Shown here in pieces: positions 12,989 through 21,470 of a DNA stretch of 25,484 nucleotides (position 1 is the first letter of the stretch; each line of letters begins with the position of its first letter). The notes beneath the pieces are model-generated. The model was not told the DNA's origin and searched no databases. It saw only the letters and a program-made list of their open reading frames with translations. This DNA is from CAMYLR01 sp039588915 (lineage in GTDB: Bacteria > Gemmatimonadota > Gemmatimonadetes > JACCXV01 > JAHWKZ01), in assembly GCA_039588915.1 (NCBI GenBank), contig JBDGYV010000035.1, positions 1 through 25,484 of the forward strand. The letters are read 5' to 3'. A program made the translations under genes and the position numbers.

Positions 12989-15001
12989 ATGATGCTCAAC
13001 GAATTCCGCCCTTCGATCACCGTCGCCGTTCTGGGGTTGGTGTTGGCGGGCTGGACCGTCGGTCCGGCCGTAGCCCAGGAGCCAGTAGACACCCAGCCCA
13101 CGGTTTCCGCCGCGCAGCGTCCGCTTCCTCACCCGCTCCAGGTCCCCGCTGGCTACCGCCAGGCGGTCGCTAACGGTACGCGATCAGCAAGCGGTGAACC
13201 GGGACCACAGTATTGGCAGCAGTGGTCCGAGTACGATCTCGACGCGAAACTCGATCCCACCTCTCATCGTTTGGACGGCACCGCCAACATCGTCTATCAC
13301 AACAATTCGCCCGACACGCTTGCGGTGCTTTGGGTCCACCTCCAGCAGAACCTCCACGCCGAGGGTGCGATTCGCTCCGAGGAGGTCGAAGTCACCGGCG
13401 GGATGAAGCTCAGTCGAGTCTCGGTCGACGACATCGAGCTCGCAGAGGTCAACGACGACACGCTCGGGTACCGGGTGTTCGGGACGCGCATGCTCATCCA
13501 TCCTCCTGCGCCGGTCGCCCCGGGAAGTACGGTTGAGCTGGTCTTCGAGTACAGCTTCGTCGTTCCGCAAGCGGGGGCCGGCAACCGCATGGGGTACAGC
13601 GGCGACGACTTCTACTTCCTCGCTTACTGGTACCCGCATATGGCCGTATACGACGATCTGGCAGGTTGGCACTTCGACACGTTCACCGGAAACGCGGAGT
13701 TCTACGCTGGGTTCGCGCGTTACGACATCGAGATCGAGGCGCCCTCGGACTGGCTGATCGTATCGACCGGCGAGCTCCAGAACCCCGAGCAGACGCTGTC
13801 CAGTACGGTGCGCGAACGGCTAGCGACCGCCGCCGACAGCGACGCGATCCTACCGATCGTCACACCCGCAGAGTTCGGACGAGCCGCGACGTGGAAAGAC
13901 GCCGACGCGTCGATCCGCTGGCACTTCATCGCCGACTCGGTGCACGACGTATCGGCCAGTATCACGCGTGCATCAAACTGGGACGCGACTCGCACCCCTG
14001 TCGGCGATCGCGACGGCGATGGCTCGGTCGACTACGCGCTCATCAACGCCCTGTACCGGGAGAGCGCCCCGTTTTGGAAACAAGCCGCCCGGTACTCGCA
14101 ACACTCGATCGCAATCTTGTCGGAGTACACCGGATACTCGTACCCGTGGCCGCACATGACGGCGGTCGAAGGCGGTGGGATCATCGGCGGTGGAATGGAG
14201 TTCCCGATGATGACCCTGATCGGCGACTACAACGAGCGCGGGGAGGATCGGTTGTACATGGTGGTGGCGCACGAGCTCGCCCACATGTGGATTCCGATGA
14301 TCGCTTCAAACAACGAGCGCCGATACGCCTGGCTCGATGAGGGAACGACGACGTTCAACGAGAACCGAGCGCGTGAGGATTTCTTCCCCGGCGTTGACCC
14401 TGACCATGAGGATCGTGAGGAGTACATCGAGCTCGCGTTGCGGGAGGGTGAGGGCGAGATCCTGCGGTGGTCGGACTTCCACTATCCCGGAGCGTACGGC
14501 GTGGCGTCATACGAGAAACCGTCGACGGTGCTTCGCGCGCTGCGGGGTACGTTGGGCGAGAAGACGTTCATTGAAGCGTATCACGCGTTCTGGGATCGAT
14601 GGGCGTTCAAGCATCCGTACCCGTGGGACTTCTTCAGCACGTTCGAAAACGTATCCGGCCGCGATCTCGATTGGTTCTGGTCGGCGTGGTACCAGGAAAC
14701 GTGGACGCTCGATCACGCAATCGGCGAAGTGCGGCTCCTCGATGAGGGTCGCGCTGAGATCGAGATCGTCGACGAGGGTCTAGTGCCGATGCCGGTTGAC
14801 GTCGTCGTTACGCGTGAGGATGGGTCGACCGAGCGGCACGAAGTGCCGGTCGATGTGTGGCTTCGAGGTGCGGTTCGTACTCACATCGCGACACGCTCCG
14901 GCGCACCGATCGCGAGGATCGATCTGGACCCGGAGCTCGACTTCCCTGACGTCGACCGGTCGGACAATGTGTGGCCGCTGGAAGACAGCCCAGCGCAATA
15001 A
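12989..15001 (+). CDS. Secreted M1-family zinc metallopeptidase
   Basis: This is a 670-residue exported peptidase. A signal peptide (SITVAVLGLVLAGWTVGPAVAQ) is followed by an M1-type beta domain (WSEYDLDAKLDPTSHRLDGTANIVY...) and the gluzincin core: HELAH at 428-432 with E451 in WLDEG, that is HExxH-x18-E. The preceding GGGMEFP at about 400-406 corresponds to the GAMEN exopeptidase motif, so aminopeptidase activity is likely. An unusual DRDGDGSVD loop at 340-348 has the spacing of a calcium-binding EF-hand-like site. The frame opens earlier (12923), but ATG 12989 has AAGGAG 8 bases upstream and starts right at the signal peptide. It follows the SDR closely and ends at a hairpin. Confidence 0.92.
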   Translation: MMLNEFRPSITVAVLGLVLAGWTVGPAVAQEPVDTQPTVSAAQRPLPHPLQVPAGYRQAVANGTRSASGEPGPQYWQQWSEYDLDAKLDPTSHRLDGTANIVYHNNSPDTLAVLWVHLQQNLHAEGAIRSEEVEVTGGMKLSRVSVDDIELAEVNDDTLGYRVFGTRMLIHPPAPVAPGSTVELVFEYSFVVPQAGAGNRMGYSGDDFYFLAYWYPHMAVYDDLAGWHFDTFTGNAEFYAGFARYDIEIEAPSDWLIVSTGELQNPEQTLSSTVRERLATAADSDAILPIVTPAEFGRAATWKDADASIRWHFIADSVHDVSASITRASNWDATRTPVGDRDGDGSVDYALINALYRESAPFWKQAARYSQHSIAILSEYTGYSYPWPHMTAVEGGGIIGGGMEFPMMTLIGDYNERGEDRLYMVVAHELAHMWIPMIASNNERRYAWLDEGTTTFNENRAREDFFPGVDPDHEDREEYIELALREGEGEILRWSDFHYPGAYGVASYEKPSTVLRALRGTLGEKTFIEAYHAFWDRWAFKHPYPWDFFSTFENVSGRDLDWFWSAWYQETWTLDHAIGEVRLLDEGRAEIEIVDEGLVPMPVDVVVTREDGSTERHEVPVDVWLRGAVRTHIATRSGAPIARIDLDPELDFPDVDRSDNVWPLEDSPAQ

Positions 15002-15006
15002 AGCAA

Positions 15007-15032
15007 AGACCCGCCGGCGTCCCGACGGGTCT
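15007..15032 (-). terminator. Hairpin terminator between the M1 peptidase and SWIB genes
   Basis: AGACCCG (15007-15013) pairs with CGGGTCT (15026-15032) around a 12-base loop. On the minus strand it is followed by TTTGCTTTATT, so it can end the SWIB transcript. It lies 5 bases after the peptidase stop and may also hinder the plus-strand transcript, though no T-run follows there. Confidence 0.6.
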
Positions 15033-15061
15033 CGCTGAAAAAATCTACTGTGTGGCCCTGG

Positions 15062-15340
15062 TCAGGCGTCGCTCATATGCCCGTTTACGAGCTTGGTCAT
15101 CTCGAACATGCTGACCTCGGCCTTGCCGTCGAACACCGCCTTCAGATTGGCGTCGGCGACGATATTCCTCTTGTTCTTCGGGTTCTGAAGGTTGTTTTTC
15201 TTGATGTAATCCCAGAGTTTCTTCGTCACCTCGGTCCGCGGCTTGGGCTCGGCGCCAACAACTTTGGCAAGGTGGGCATCAGGCTTCATCGGTTTCATGA
15301 ACGCCGGGTTTGGCTTACGCTTGGATTTTGCTTTTGCCAT
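15062..15340 (-). CDS. SWIB/MDM2-domain protein
   Basis: This is a small basic protein of 92 residues. A lysine-rich start (MAKAKSKRKPNPAFMKPMKP) precedes a SWIB fold: LAKVVGAEPKPRTEVTKKLWDYIKKNN, LQNPKNKRNIVADANLKAVFDGKAEVSMFEM and TKLVNGHM. SWIB domains are best known from eukaryotic chromatin complexes but also occur in Chlamydia, where they are sometimes fused to topoisomerase, and in other bacteria. The basic tail suggests nucleic-acid contact; this is inference. The open frame reaches 15391, but ATG 15340 begins the typical lysine-rich leader and has GGAG 9 bases before. Its role is unknown; nucleoid association or transcription control is plausible. Confidence 0.9.
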   Translation of the reverse strand: MAKAKSKRKPNPAFMKPMKPDAHLAKVVGAEPKPRTEVTKKLWDYIKKNNLQNPKNKRNIVADANLKAVFDGKAEVSMFEMTKLVNGHMSDA

Positions 15341-15476
15341 CTCGTAGTTCTCCGAAAAGAGTCGTTTTGAGTAACCTGCAGCGTTCTTCAACGGGGGCGA
15401 GCGAACCGGGGATATCCGCTCCGGTCACTTTTTCGTACAACATTCGAGTCTAAAACGCAAGAGGAACCCCGCCACC

Positions 15477-16169
15477 ATGAAGGATCTAAACATCACGTTT
15501 CGAAAGCTGCACGAGCGGATGTGGGTCGCCGAACACTCACTAAAGCTGGCCGGAATCGACTTCGGTCGGCGCATGACGGTGGTGCTGTTGAGCAGCGGCG
15601 AACTGTGGCTTCACTCCGTCGCGTACCTCACACCGGAGCTGCGTGAGAAGCTCGATGCGATCGGTCCAGTGCGCTTTGTGATCTCCCCTAACCGCTTTCA
15701 CCACAGGTACATGCGGCACTATCGGAAGGTCTATCCGGAAGCCCAATTGCTGGCTTCACCGGGACTGCCAGAGCGGCGGGAGGACCTGTCATTTTCCGGA
15801 ACCCTCGGTGACGAGCCCGATCCGCGTTGGACGATGGATCTCGATCAGATCGCGTTCTACGGCAACCGGTTGTCCACCGAGATCGTCTTCCTCCATCGGA
15901 CAAGTCGGACCGTGATCCTGACCGACCTGTGTTTCAATTTGCCGCCCAGTCGCCCCCTATTCACCCGACTCGCCGCGCGTGCGCTGGGGGTTTACAATCG
16001 ACTCGGAGTCAGCTGGACGATGCGTCGCGCGATATCCGATCGTAACGCTGCGCGTTCATCTTTAGCGCGTATCCTGACATGGGATTTTGATCGCGTAATC
16101 GTCGGTCATGGGGACATTGTCGAAACCGGCGGTCGTGAACAGCTCGAACAGGCGTTTGCATGGATGTGA
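15477..16169 (+). CDS. DUF4336 family protein
   Basis: This 230-residue soluble protein has the DUF4336 pattern. It opens with GRRMTVVLLSSGELWLHSV and YLTPELREKLDAIGPVRFVISPNRFHHRYMRHYRKVYPEAQLLASPGLPERRED. Later it has TEIVFLHRTSRTVILTDLCFNL and ends with FDRVIVGHGDIVETGGREQLEQAFAWM. The strand order and the closing GHGD loop resemble a degenerate metallo-beta-lactamase fold, although the usual HxHxDH metal cluster is absent. No catalytic role is established for the family. GAGG lies about 11 bases before the ATG. It stands upstream of a flavodoxin-like gene in the same direction, about 80 bases away, so a shared transcript is possible but not certain. Confidence 0.85.
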   Translation: MKDLNITFRKLHERMWVAEHSLKLAGIDFGRRMTVVLLSSGELWLHSVAYLTPELREKLDAIGPVRFVISPNRFHHRYMRHYRKVYPEAQLLASPGLPERREDLSFSGTLGDEPDPRWTMDLDQIAFYGNRLSTEIVFLHRTSRTVILTDLCFNLPPSRPLFTRLAARALGVYNRLGVSWTMRRAISDRNAARSSLARILTWDFDRVIVGHGDIVETGGREQLEQAFAWM

Positions 16170-16247
16170 ACAGGCTCCAACTCATCGACCATTTCGGCAC
16201 CCCTGCCGCCGACTAGACCACAAACAACCTGAAACGGGGACGATCGC

Positions 16248-16940
16248 ATGGATCTCAAAGCAGTCATCTTGAATTGCACGCTCAAGAAGTCGTCCGCCGA
16301 ATCGAACACCCGGGCATTGATCGACAAGGTCATCGACCTGATGAAGCCGATGGGGGTCGAGTCCGAAGTCATTCGCATCGTCGACTACAACATCCCGTTT
16401 GGTGTTGCTTCCGACGAGGGGGCGGGTGACGAGTGGCCGGGAATCCTGGCCAAGCTCCGAGCGGCGGACATCGTCATCATCGGCACGCCGATCTGGTTCG
16501 GCGTGCGCTCAGCGGTGGCCCAACTGGTCATTGAGCGACTCGACGGCACCTACGTCGAGGGGGATCCCGAGACGGGTCAGTTTCCGCTGTACAACAAGAT
16601 CGCCGGCGTAGTGGTAACCGGAAACGAGGACGGCGCTCACGATGCCGCAGCGAACACGCTGTTCAACTTGTCACACTTGGGATGCGTGGTGCCGCCAAAC
16701 TCAGATTGTTACTGGGTCGGCGATGCCGGCCCCGGACCGAGCTACATCGAGGCCGGCGGTGACAAGCACATGTACACCAACAAGACGGCCCGCTACATGG
16801 CACACAACGTGGTGTACATGGCGAAGCTCATGAAGAGCCACCCGATCCCGACCAACTTGAAGCAGCTTGTCGCCGATGCGGAGGTGGCCAGTCGCGACGA
16901 CTGTCCGCCCAGCCACGGCGCATCGAGCGTAGGGACGTAG
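16248..16940 (+). CDS. Flavodoxin-fold NAD(P)H-dependent FMN oxidoreductase
   Basis: This 230-residue protein is of the flavodoxin-like/NADPH-dependent FMN reductase type. The first strand and phosphate loop AVILNCTLKKSSAESNTRALIDKVIDLM bind the FMN phosphate. ADIVIIGTPIWFGVRSAVAQLVIERLDGTY is the second flavin loop with its following helix, and AGVVVTGNEDGAHDAAANTLFNLSHLGCVVPPN is the third. Such proteins reduce FMN or quinones, or use FMN to reduce other substrates; the partner is unknown here. A G-rich ribosome site (GGGGA) lies 7 bases before the ATG. The propeller gene starts 24 bases after its stop, so they likely share a transcript. Confidence 0.9.
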   Translation: MDLKAVILNCTLKKSSAESNTRALIDKVIDLMKPMGVESEVIRIVDYNIPFGVASDEGAGDEWPGILAKLRAADIVIIGTPIWFGVRSAVAQLVIERLDGTYVEGDPETGQFPLYNKIAGVVVTGNEDGAHDAAANTLFNLSHLGCVVPPNSDCYWVGDAGPGPSYIEAGGDKHMYTNKTARYMAHNVVYMAKLMKSHPIPTNLKQLVADAEVASRDDCPPSHGASSVGT

Positions 16941-16963
16941 GCATGCAACGCGGAGGTTTTCTC

Positions 16964-18979
16964 ATGTCTGTCTATTCGATCTCGCCGATCATGAGCGCGC
17001 TCGTCGTTGCCGTCGGGCTGTCAGCGGTAGCGACGACCCGAGCTCATGCCCAAACATACCCCGAGGAGGCGGTGGCCGAGCTGCAAATGTCGCCGGAGGC
17101 GATCACGGTCCAAGTCGGCGAGCGCACGTCTATTGAGATCAATCCGGTGGACGACGAAGGCAACGCACTCGATGACATCATGATGCGTGTCACTTCACGC
17201 GGTAGCGGCGCTTGGTACGACTCGGAAACCTCCGAGGTGCTCGGAATCGTCCCGGGCGAGGAGCTGATAAGCGCCAGGGTCAGGCGCTCTCGGAGGGACG
17301 GGCCGGGGTTTGACGATGTCTTCGGGTTCATTCGCGTCTACGTCACCCCCGCTCCGGTCGACCAACTCGAGATCGAACCGCAGCCAACATTTTTCGTCGG
17401 TACGCGAACGGCCCTTACCGCGAGAGCGTCGACGGGAGGTGACCCGCGGAACGATGTCGAAACCGAGTGGGAGTCCTCCGATCCAACGATCCTTCACGTC
17501 ACGCCCGGCGGCTTAGCGATCGGTGTGACCTCCGGCGAGGCTCGAGTGACCGCGCGCGTGGGTGACATCACGGCGTCGCTGTCGATGCGGGTTGAGCAAG
17601 ACCGCGTGCGCGGACTCAAGCTCAAGCCCAACACGCAAACCGTACAGGTCGGTGACGTCATTCACTTATCGGCGGTGGCGATCGACGACCGCGGCCGTGA
17701 TCTCGGTGACTTGCCGACCGAGTGGACCCTGCTGCCGGGCTCCGGGCACGCGCACGACCGGGCGTTCGTCGACGCAGACGGTGCGTTCGTCGCCTACGAA
17801 GCGGGGCTCCACCGCGTGATGGCCAGCGTCGGCTCGCACAGCACGATCGCCGAGCTCGTCGCCACGCCTCGCGCGCCACGACACACTGTCCGGCTCATCG
17901 CACACGGCGTTGCCCCGGCTGGTCAATCGACCACTGATCTGTGGGTCTTTGAAGGCCAGGACGGCCACGACTACGCCTACACCGGCACGTACTCGGGGAA
18001 TCTCATATACGCTTGGGATGTGACCGATCCGAGCCAGCCGGTGATCACTGACTCGCTGGCATTCGACGGTCGCCGCGTCAACGACGTCAAGATCAACGCA
18101 AACGCCTCTCTGGCGGTGGTTACGAGCGAGAACGCTGCCAATCGGAGAAACGGAATCACCCTCCTCGACATCGCCGATCCCGCACACCCGGCGCGGATCA
18201 CACACTTCACCGACGGCCTGACCGGCGGCGTTCACAACGTATGGATCGAGGGCGACCTCGTGTATGCGGTGCATTACGGCACCGCCGACCTTCACGTCGT
18301 CGATATCTCCGATCCGGAGAACCCACGTCGGGTCGGCCGCTGGGGCCTCGACAAACAGAACAAATGGTTGCACGACGTAAACATCGAGGATGGCCTCGCC
18401 TATCTCAGCTATTGGGACGATGGAGTGGTGATCCTGGACGTCGGCAACGGCATCGCCGGGGGCACGCCGACTGACCCGCAGTTCGTTGCGCAGCATAAGT
18501 ACCAGTATCAACTCGGAAACGATGGCGAGACGTACGGGAACACCCATCACGCGGTTCGCTATGGCAATTACGTCTTCGCCGGCGACGAGATCTTCGGCTG
18601 TGCAGAGTGTTTGAACGGTCCACGTGGATACATCCACGTGATCGACGTTTCGGATGTACGCCGCCCCGTCGAGGTCGGTTACTACCGCGTCCCCGAGGCC
18701 GGCGCTCACAACATGTGGGCCGAGGACGACAAGCTGTACATCGGCTATTACCAGGCCGGCTTACGCGTGCTCGACATCTCGGGCGAACTGCGTGGCGATC
18801 TCTACCGACAGGGCCGTGAGATCGGCTGGTACATGACCGAGGATGCCGAGGGGACGACCCCGAACACGACCGATACCTGGGGCGCGCAACCCCACAAGGG
18901 GGCCGTCTTCGCGTCGGACCCAAACTCGGGTTTGTGGATCGTCGAGCTGGTACCGCCCGAGCCGCGGCCCGTGTTCTAG
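16964..18979 (+). CDS. Secreted protein with Ig-like domains and LVIVD beta-propeller
   Basis: This is a 671-residue exported protein. A signal peptide (SALVVAVGLSAVATTRAHAQ) is followed by three beta-rich Ig/Big2-like regions (about 30-115, 117-205 and 210-290; for example ITVQVGERTSIEINPVDDEG and QTVQVGDVIHLSAVAIDDRG). A propeller with LVIVD-type repeats fills the C-terminal half, each blade carrying the D-x-(T/S/A)-D-P-x-x-P turn: DVTDPSQPVITDSL, DIADPAHPARITHF, DISDPENPRRVGRW, DVSDVRRPVEVGYY. A C-A-E-C pair lies in one blade. LVIVD propellers are thought to bind ligands or partners at the cell surface; no activity is known. ATG 16964 is chosen over ATG 16943 because CGGAGG lies 7 bases before it. 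It follows the FMN oxidoreductase gene and converges on gdhA with a 23-base gap. Confidence 0.88.
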   Translation: MSVYSISPIMSALVVAVGLSAVATTRAHAQTYPEEAVAELQMSPEAITVQVGERTSIEINPVDDEGNALDDIMMRVTSRGSGAWYDSETSEVLGIVPGEELISARVRRSRRDGPGFDDVFGFIRVYVTPAPVDQLEIEPQPTFFVGTRTALTARASTGGDPRNDVETEWESSDPTILHVTPGGLAIGVTSGEARVTARVGDITASLSMRVEQDRVRGLKLKPNTQTVQVGDVIHLSAVAIDDRGRDLGDLPTEWTLLPGSGHAHDRAFVDADGAFVAYEAGLHRVMASVGSHSTIAELVATPRAPRHTVRLIAHGVAPAGQSTTDLWVFEGQDGHDYAYTGTYSGNLIYAWDVTDPSQPVITDSLAFDGRRVNDVKINANASLAVVTSENAANRRNGITLLDIADPAHPARITHFTDGLTGGVHNVWIEGDLVYAVHYGTADLHVVDISDPENPRRVGRWGLDKQNKWLHDVNIEDGLAYLSYWDDGVVILDVGNGIAGGTPTDPQFVAQHKYQYQLGNDGETYGNTHHAVRYGNYVFAGDEIFGCAECLNGPRGYIHVIDVSDVRRPVEVGYYRVPEAGAHNMWAEDDKLYIGYYQAGLRVLDISGELRGDLYRQGREIGWYMTEDAEGTTPNTTDTWGAQPHKGAVFASDPNSGLWIVELVPPEPRPVF

Positions 18980-19002
18980 CGACTGAGCAAGCTACAGAGT
19001 GC

Positions 19003-20334
19003 CTACTGCACCCCGTAGGCGAGCATCGCGTCGGCGACCTTGATGAAGCCGGCCACGTTTGCGCCCTTCACGTAGTCGATGTGGCCGTTGTCCTGACCGT
19101 ATTCGATGCACTGCTCGTGGATCCCGCACATGATCTTCTGCAGGCGTTGGTCGATCTCCTCGCGGGTCCAGCTGATCCGCATCGCGTTCTGAGTCATCTC
19201 GAGACCCGAGATCGCGACCCCACCGGCGTTGGCCGCTTTGCCCGGGGCAAGCATGACCCCGGATGCCGCGATTACGTCCGCGGCGTCGTGATGGACCGGC
19301 ATGTTCGCACCTTCTGAGACCGCCCGGCAGCCGTTGCTCACCAACTCCTTGGCATCCGGTACCTGGATCTCGTTCTGTGTTGCGCATGGAAACGCGAGAT
19401 CGCACGAGACGCCCCAGACTTTCTCGTCACGGTGGTACTCGCTGCCAAACTCTTTCGCGTACTCATCGAGGCTACCGTGCCGGTTCGTCTTGAGGTCGAT
19501 CACCCAATCCAATCGCTCTTTCGTGAACCCGTCTGGCTCATAGATGAACCCGGTGCGATCGGATAACGTAACCACCTTGGCGCCCAACTCGACGAGCTTC
19601 TCGGCGGCGTATTGCGCCACGTTCCCCGAGCCGGACACGACACATGTCTTACCCTCGAGTCCATCATCCTGGGCCTTGAGCATTTCGTTCGCGAAGTAGA
19701 CGCAGCCGTACCCGGTCGCCTCCGGGCGCAATCGACTCCCACCGTAAGCCGTACCCTTACCGGTTATTGCTCCGGTGAACTCGTTGCGAAGCCGCTTGTA
19801 CTGCCCGAACAGGTACCCGATCTCGCGCGTTCCCACACCGATGTCACCAGCCGGAACGTCGACGTTCTTTCCGATGTACCGAAAAAGCCCGCTCATAAAC
19901 GATTGGCAGAACCGCATGATCTCGTGGTCCGACTTACCCTTGGGATCGAGGTCAGCGCCGCCCTTGCCACCACCCATCGGTAACGTCGTCAAGCTGTTCT
20001 TGAAACACTGCTCGAACCCCAGGAACTTGAGGATGCTCAGGTTGACCGACGGGTCGAACCGCAGCCCACCCTTGTAGGGCCCAATGGCGTTGTTGAACTG
20101 TACTCGATAGCCGCGATTGACGTGAAAGACACCGTCGTCGGATTCCCACGCCACGCGAAACATGATGACTCGATCCGGCTCGGTCATCCGCTCTAGGATG
20201 CGGGGTCTCTTGTACTTCGGATTCTCGTTTACGAACGGGATCACGTTCTGGGCGAACTCCCGTACCGCCTGGTGGAACTCTGGCTCGGCGACGCTGCGCC
20301 GAACGACCCACTCCATGAAATCGTTGATGTTCAT
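19003..20334 (-). CDS. gdhA: NADP-type glutamate dehydrogenase
   Basis: This 443-residue enzyme aminates 2-oxoglutarate to glutamate with NAD(P)H and ammonia and is a hexamer in known cases. The substrate domain has YKGGLRFDPSVNLSILKFLGFEQCFKNSLTTLPMGGGKGGADLDPKGKSD, with the catalytic and substrate lysines, followed by VPAGDIGVGTREIGYLFGQYKRL. The coenzyme domain begins at EATGYGCVYFANEML and carries GKTCVVSGSGNVAQYAAEKL. Length and motifs match the bacterial GdhA class (about 445). AGGAG sits 5 bases before the ATG. The gene stands alone on its strand. Two near-palindromic elements (20417-20428 and 20440-20451) lie about 80-120 bases upstream and may control it, which fits nitrogen-responsive expression. 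Confidence 0.96.
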   Translation of the reverse strand: MNINDFMEWVVRRSVAEPEFHQAVREFAQNVIPFVNENPKYKRPRILERMTEPDRVIMFRVAWESDDGVFHVNRGYRVQFNNAIGPYKGGLRFDPSVNLSILKFLGFEQCFKNSLTTLPMGGGKGGADLDPKGKSDHEIMRFCQSFMSGLFRYIGKNVDVPAGDIGVGTREIGYLFGQYKRLRNEFTGAITGKGTAYGGSRLRPEATGYGCVYFANEMLKAQDDGLEGKTCVVSGSGNVAQYAAEKLVELGAKVVTLSDRTGFIYEPDGFTKERLDWVIDLKTNRHGSLDEYAKEFGSEYHRDEKVWGVSCDLAFPCATQNEIQVPDAKELVSNGCRAVSEGANMPVHHDAADVIAASGVMLAPGKAANAGGVAISGLEMTQNAMRISWTREEIDQRLQKIMCGIHEQCIEYGQDNGHIDYVKGANVAGFIKVADAMLAYGVQ

Positions 20335-20416
20335 CCCCGCTCCTGACCCTCGTATGCGATGTGAATGGAACTGCGATCGCCTTGAATTTAGCGCGCCTTG
20401 GGGTTCGGCAGGAAGT

Positions 20417-20451
20417 GGGGTTTACCCCTAATAAGAGGTCGGGTTTAACCC
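20417..20451 (-). promoter_or_regulatory. Tandem near-palindromes upstream of gdhA, candidate operators
   Basis: On the plus strand GGGGTTTACCCC (20417-20428) and CGGGTTTAACCC (20440-20451) are near-identical, each almost a palindrome, and start 23 bases apart, about two helical turns. The flanking CTA is also shared. They sit 83-117 bases before the gdhA ATG, and the second touches the stop codon of the upstream gene. The spacing suggests two bound dimers on one DNA face. Confidence 0.45.
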
Positions 20452-21284
20452 TACCGAGGCGGGCCGGTCGTCGGCCCGGTAGCCGATTCCTTGGGGTTCT
20501 CGTCCCTGGCCATCGAGTCGTCAGCGTCAGACTGGAGCTCGACCTTGTACAGCACGAGCTCGACCGCCGAAGGCTCACCGCGAGTGCCGAACGAGAACGA
20601 TGTGAACCCGACCCCGGGAACGAAGCTCCAGATCGCGTGGTTGCTGCTGGTCCTGTGCGTCAGCAGGTACGATGTCGTCTCGTCGGTCGCGATCACACCC
20701 GCGATTCCAGGCAGCGTCGTGATCTGCTCGTCGGACACCGTCCAACAGTTGAGCTTGTCGGGTCGAAGCAGCTGCTTGGCGGAGCAGAAGCGCTTACCGA
20801 CGAAAAGCGGCAGATCGAGCATGAGGTCTGGCTCGTCGACCAGGTCGATCAGCGGGTTTCTCAGATCCCGGACCTGATCGAGCGCGGCCTCGGCGCGCTC
20901 CCCATCTAGCAGGTAATACTTGCCGCTATCGGTCGCGATCAAGAGGTAGTCGCCCTGCTCTCGGCCCTCCTCGTACAGCATGAGGTCCTGCGGGTGGCCC
21001 TTGAGCACCGCGGCTCGCAGCCCGTCTCGCTCGACGATGTCGGTGACCTCCATGGTCCACTTGACGTTCTCTCGATACACGATTCGCGCATCGGGTGGCG
21101 CCCACCAGATGTCGCCGATGTAGGTCCAGGTGTTGCCAATCGCCAACGGAAGCGGGTCTTCCACCGGCTGAGCTTCGTCGAACGGATTGAGCTGCTGTGC
21201 CGAGAGCACCGCCGGCCCACTCAGCACCAGCGAGAACGCCAGCACTAGCGGTCGGGGAAACGGGATAATTCGGTAACAAGACAC
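20451..21284 (-). CDS. Secreted protein of unknown function
   Basis: This 277-residue protein is not recognised. It has a signal peptide (RPLVLAFSLVLSGPAVLSAQ) and then a beta-rich body: PLAIGNTWTYIGDIWWAPP, YRENVKWTMEVTDIVERDGLRAAVLKGHP, GDYLLIATDSGKYYLLDGE. The pattern NTWTY...V...I...G...A.L is common in exported bacterial proteins of the outer-membrane-associated kind. Two Cys (FCSAKQLLRPDKLNCW) could form a disulfide. The C-terminal tail is polar and proline-rich (NPKESATGPTTGPPR). GTG is the start, with AAGGA about 11 bases upstream, which is weak. The gene precedes gdhA on the same strand but is separated from it by the palindromic element, so a shared transcript is not certain. Confidence 0.7.
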   Translation of the reverse strand: MSCYRIIPFPRPLVLAFSLVLSGPAVLSAQQLNPFDEAQPVEDPLPLAIGNTWTYIGDIWWAPPDARIVYRENVKWTMEVTDIVERDGLRAAVLKGHPQDLMLYEEGREQGDYLLIATDSGKYYLLDGERAEAALDQVRDLRNPLIDLVDEPDLMLDLPLFVGKRFCSAKQLLRPDKLNCWTVSDEQITTLPGIAGVIATDETTSYLLTHRTSSNHAIWSFVPGVGFTSFSFGTRGEPSAVELVLYKVELQSDADDSMARDENPKESATGPTTGPPR

Positions 21285-21422
21285 GCTTCGTGCGATCCTT
21301 TCTGATGCGATTGGCTACAATGGACCCCGCGGATCGAGGACCAGTTCTCCAGTAAGCATAAACCGGGCCGAACGCGAGTAACACCCTAGATAACCTCGCG
21401 GCTGGCGGCAACCACGACGGGC

Positions 21423-21440
21423 CCGGCACACGGTTGCCGG
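21423..21440 (+). other. Inverted repeats in the 186-base divergent gap
   Basis: CCGGCA and TGCCGG form a 6-bp stem over a 6-base loop, and CGGCAACC (21406-21413) can alternatively pair with GGTTGCCG (21432-21439). This lies in the gap 21285-21470 between the secreted protein gene and the methyltransferase. It could be an operator or simply a hairpin in a leader. I see no gene or other clear element in the gap. Confidence 0.3.
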
Positions 21441-21470
21441 CCGTGCAAGAGCGGATAAGACTGTGGAGCC

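Noticed and set aside
17666..18709. A 347-residue open frame on the minus strand inside the propeller gene
   Set aside because: It is antisense to a convincing secreted Ig/LVIVD protein, has no recognisable domain, and long antisense frames are expected in GC-rich DNA.
20417..20451. GGGTTTA repeats as a telomere-like array
   Set aside because: Only two copies with a 23-base period between genes; an operator is the simpler reading.
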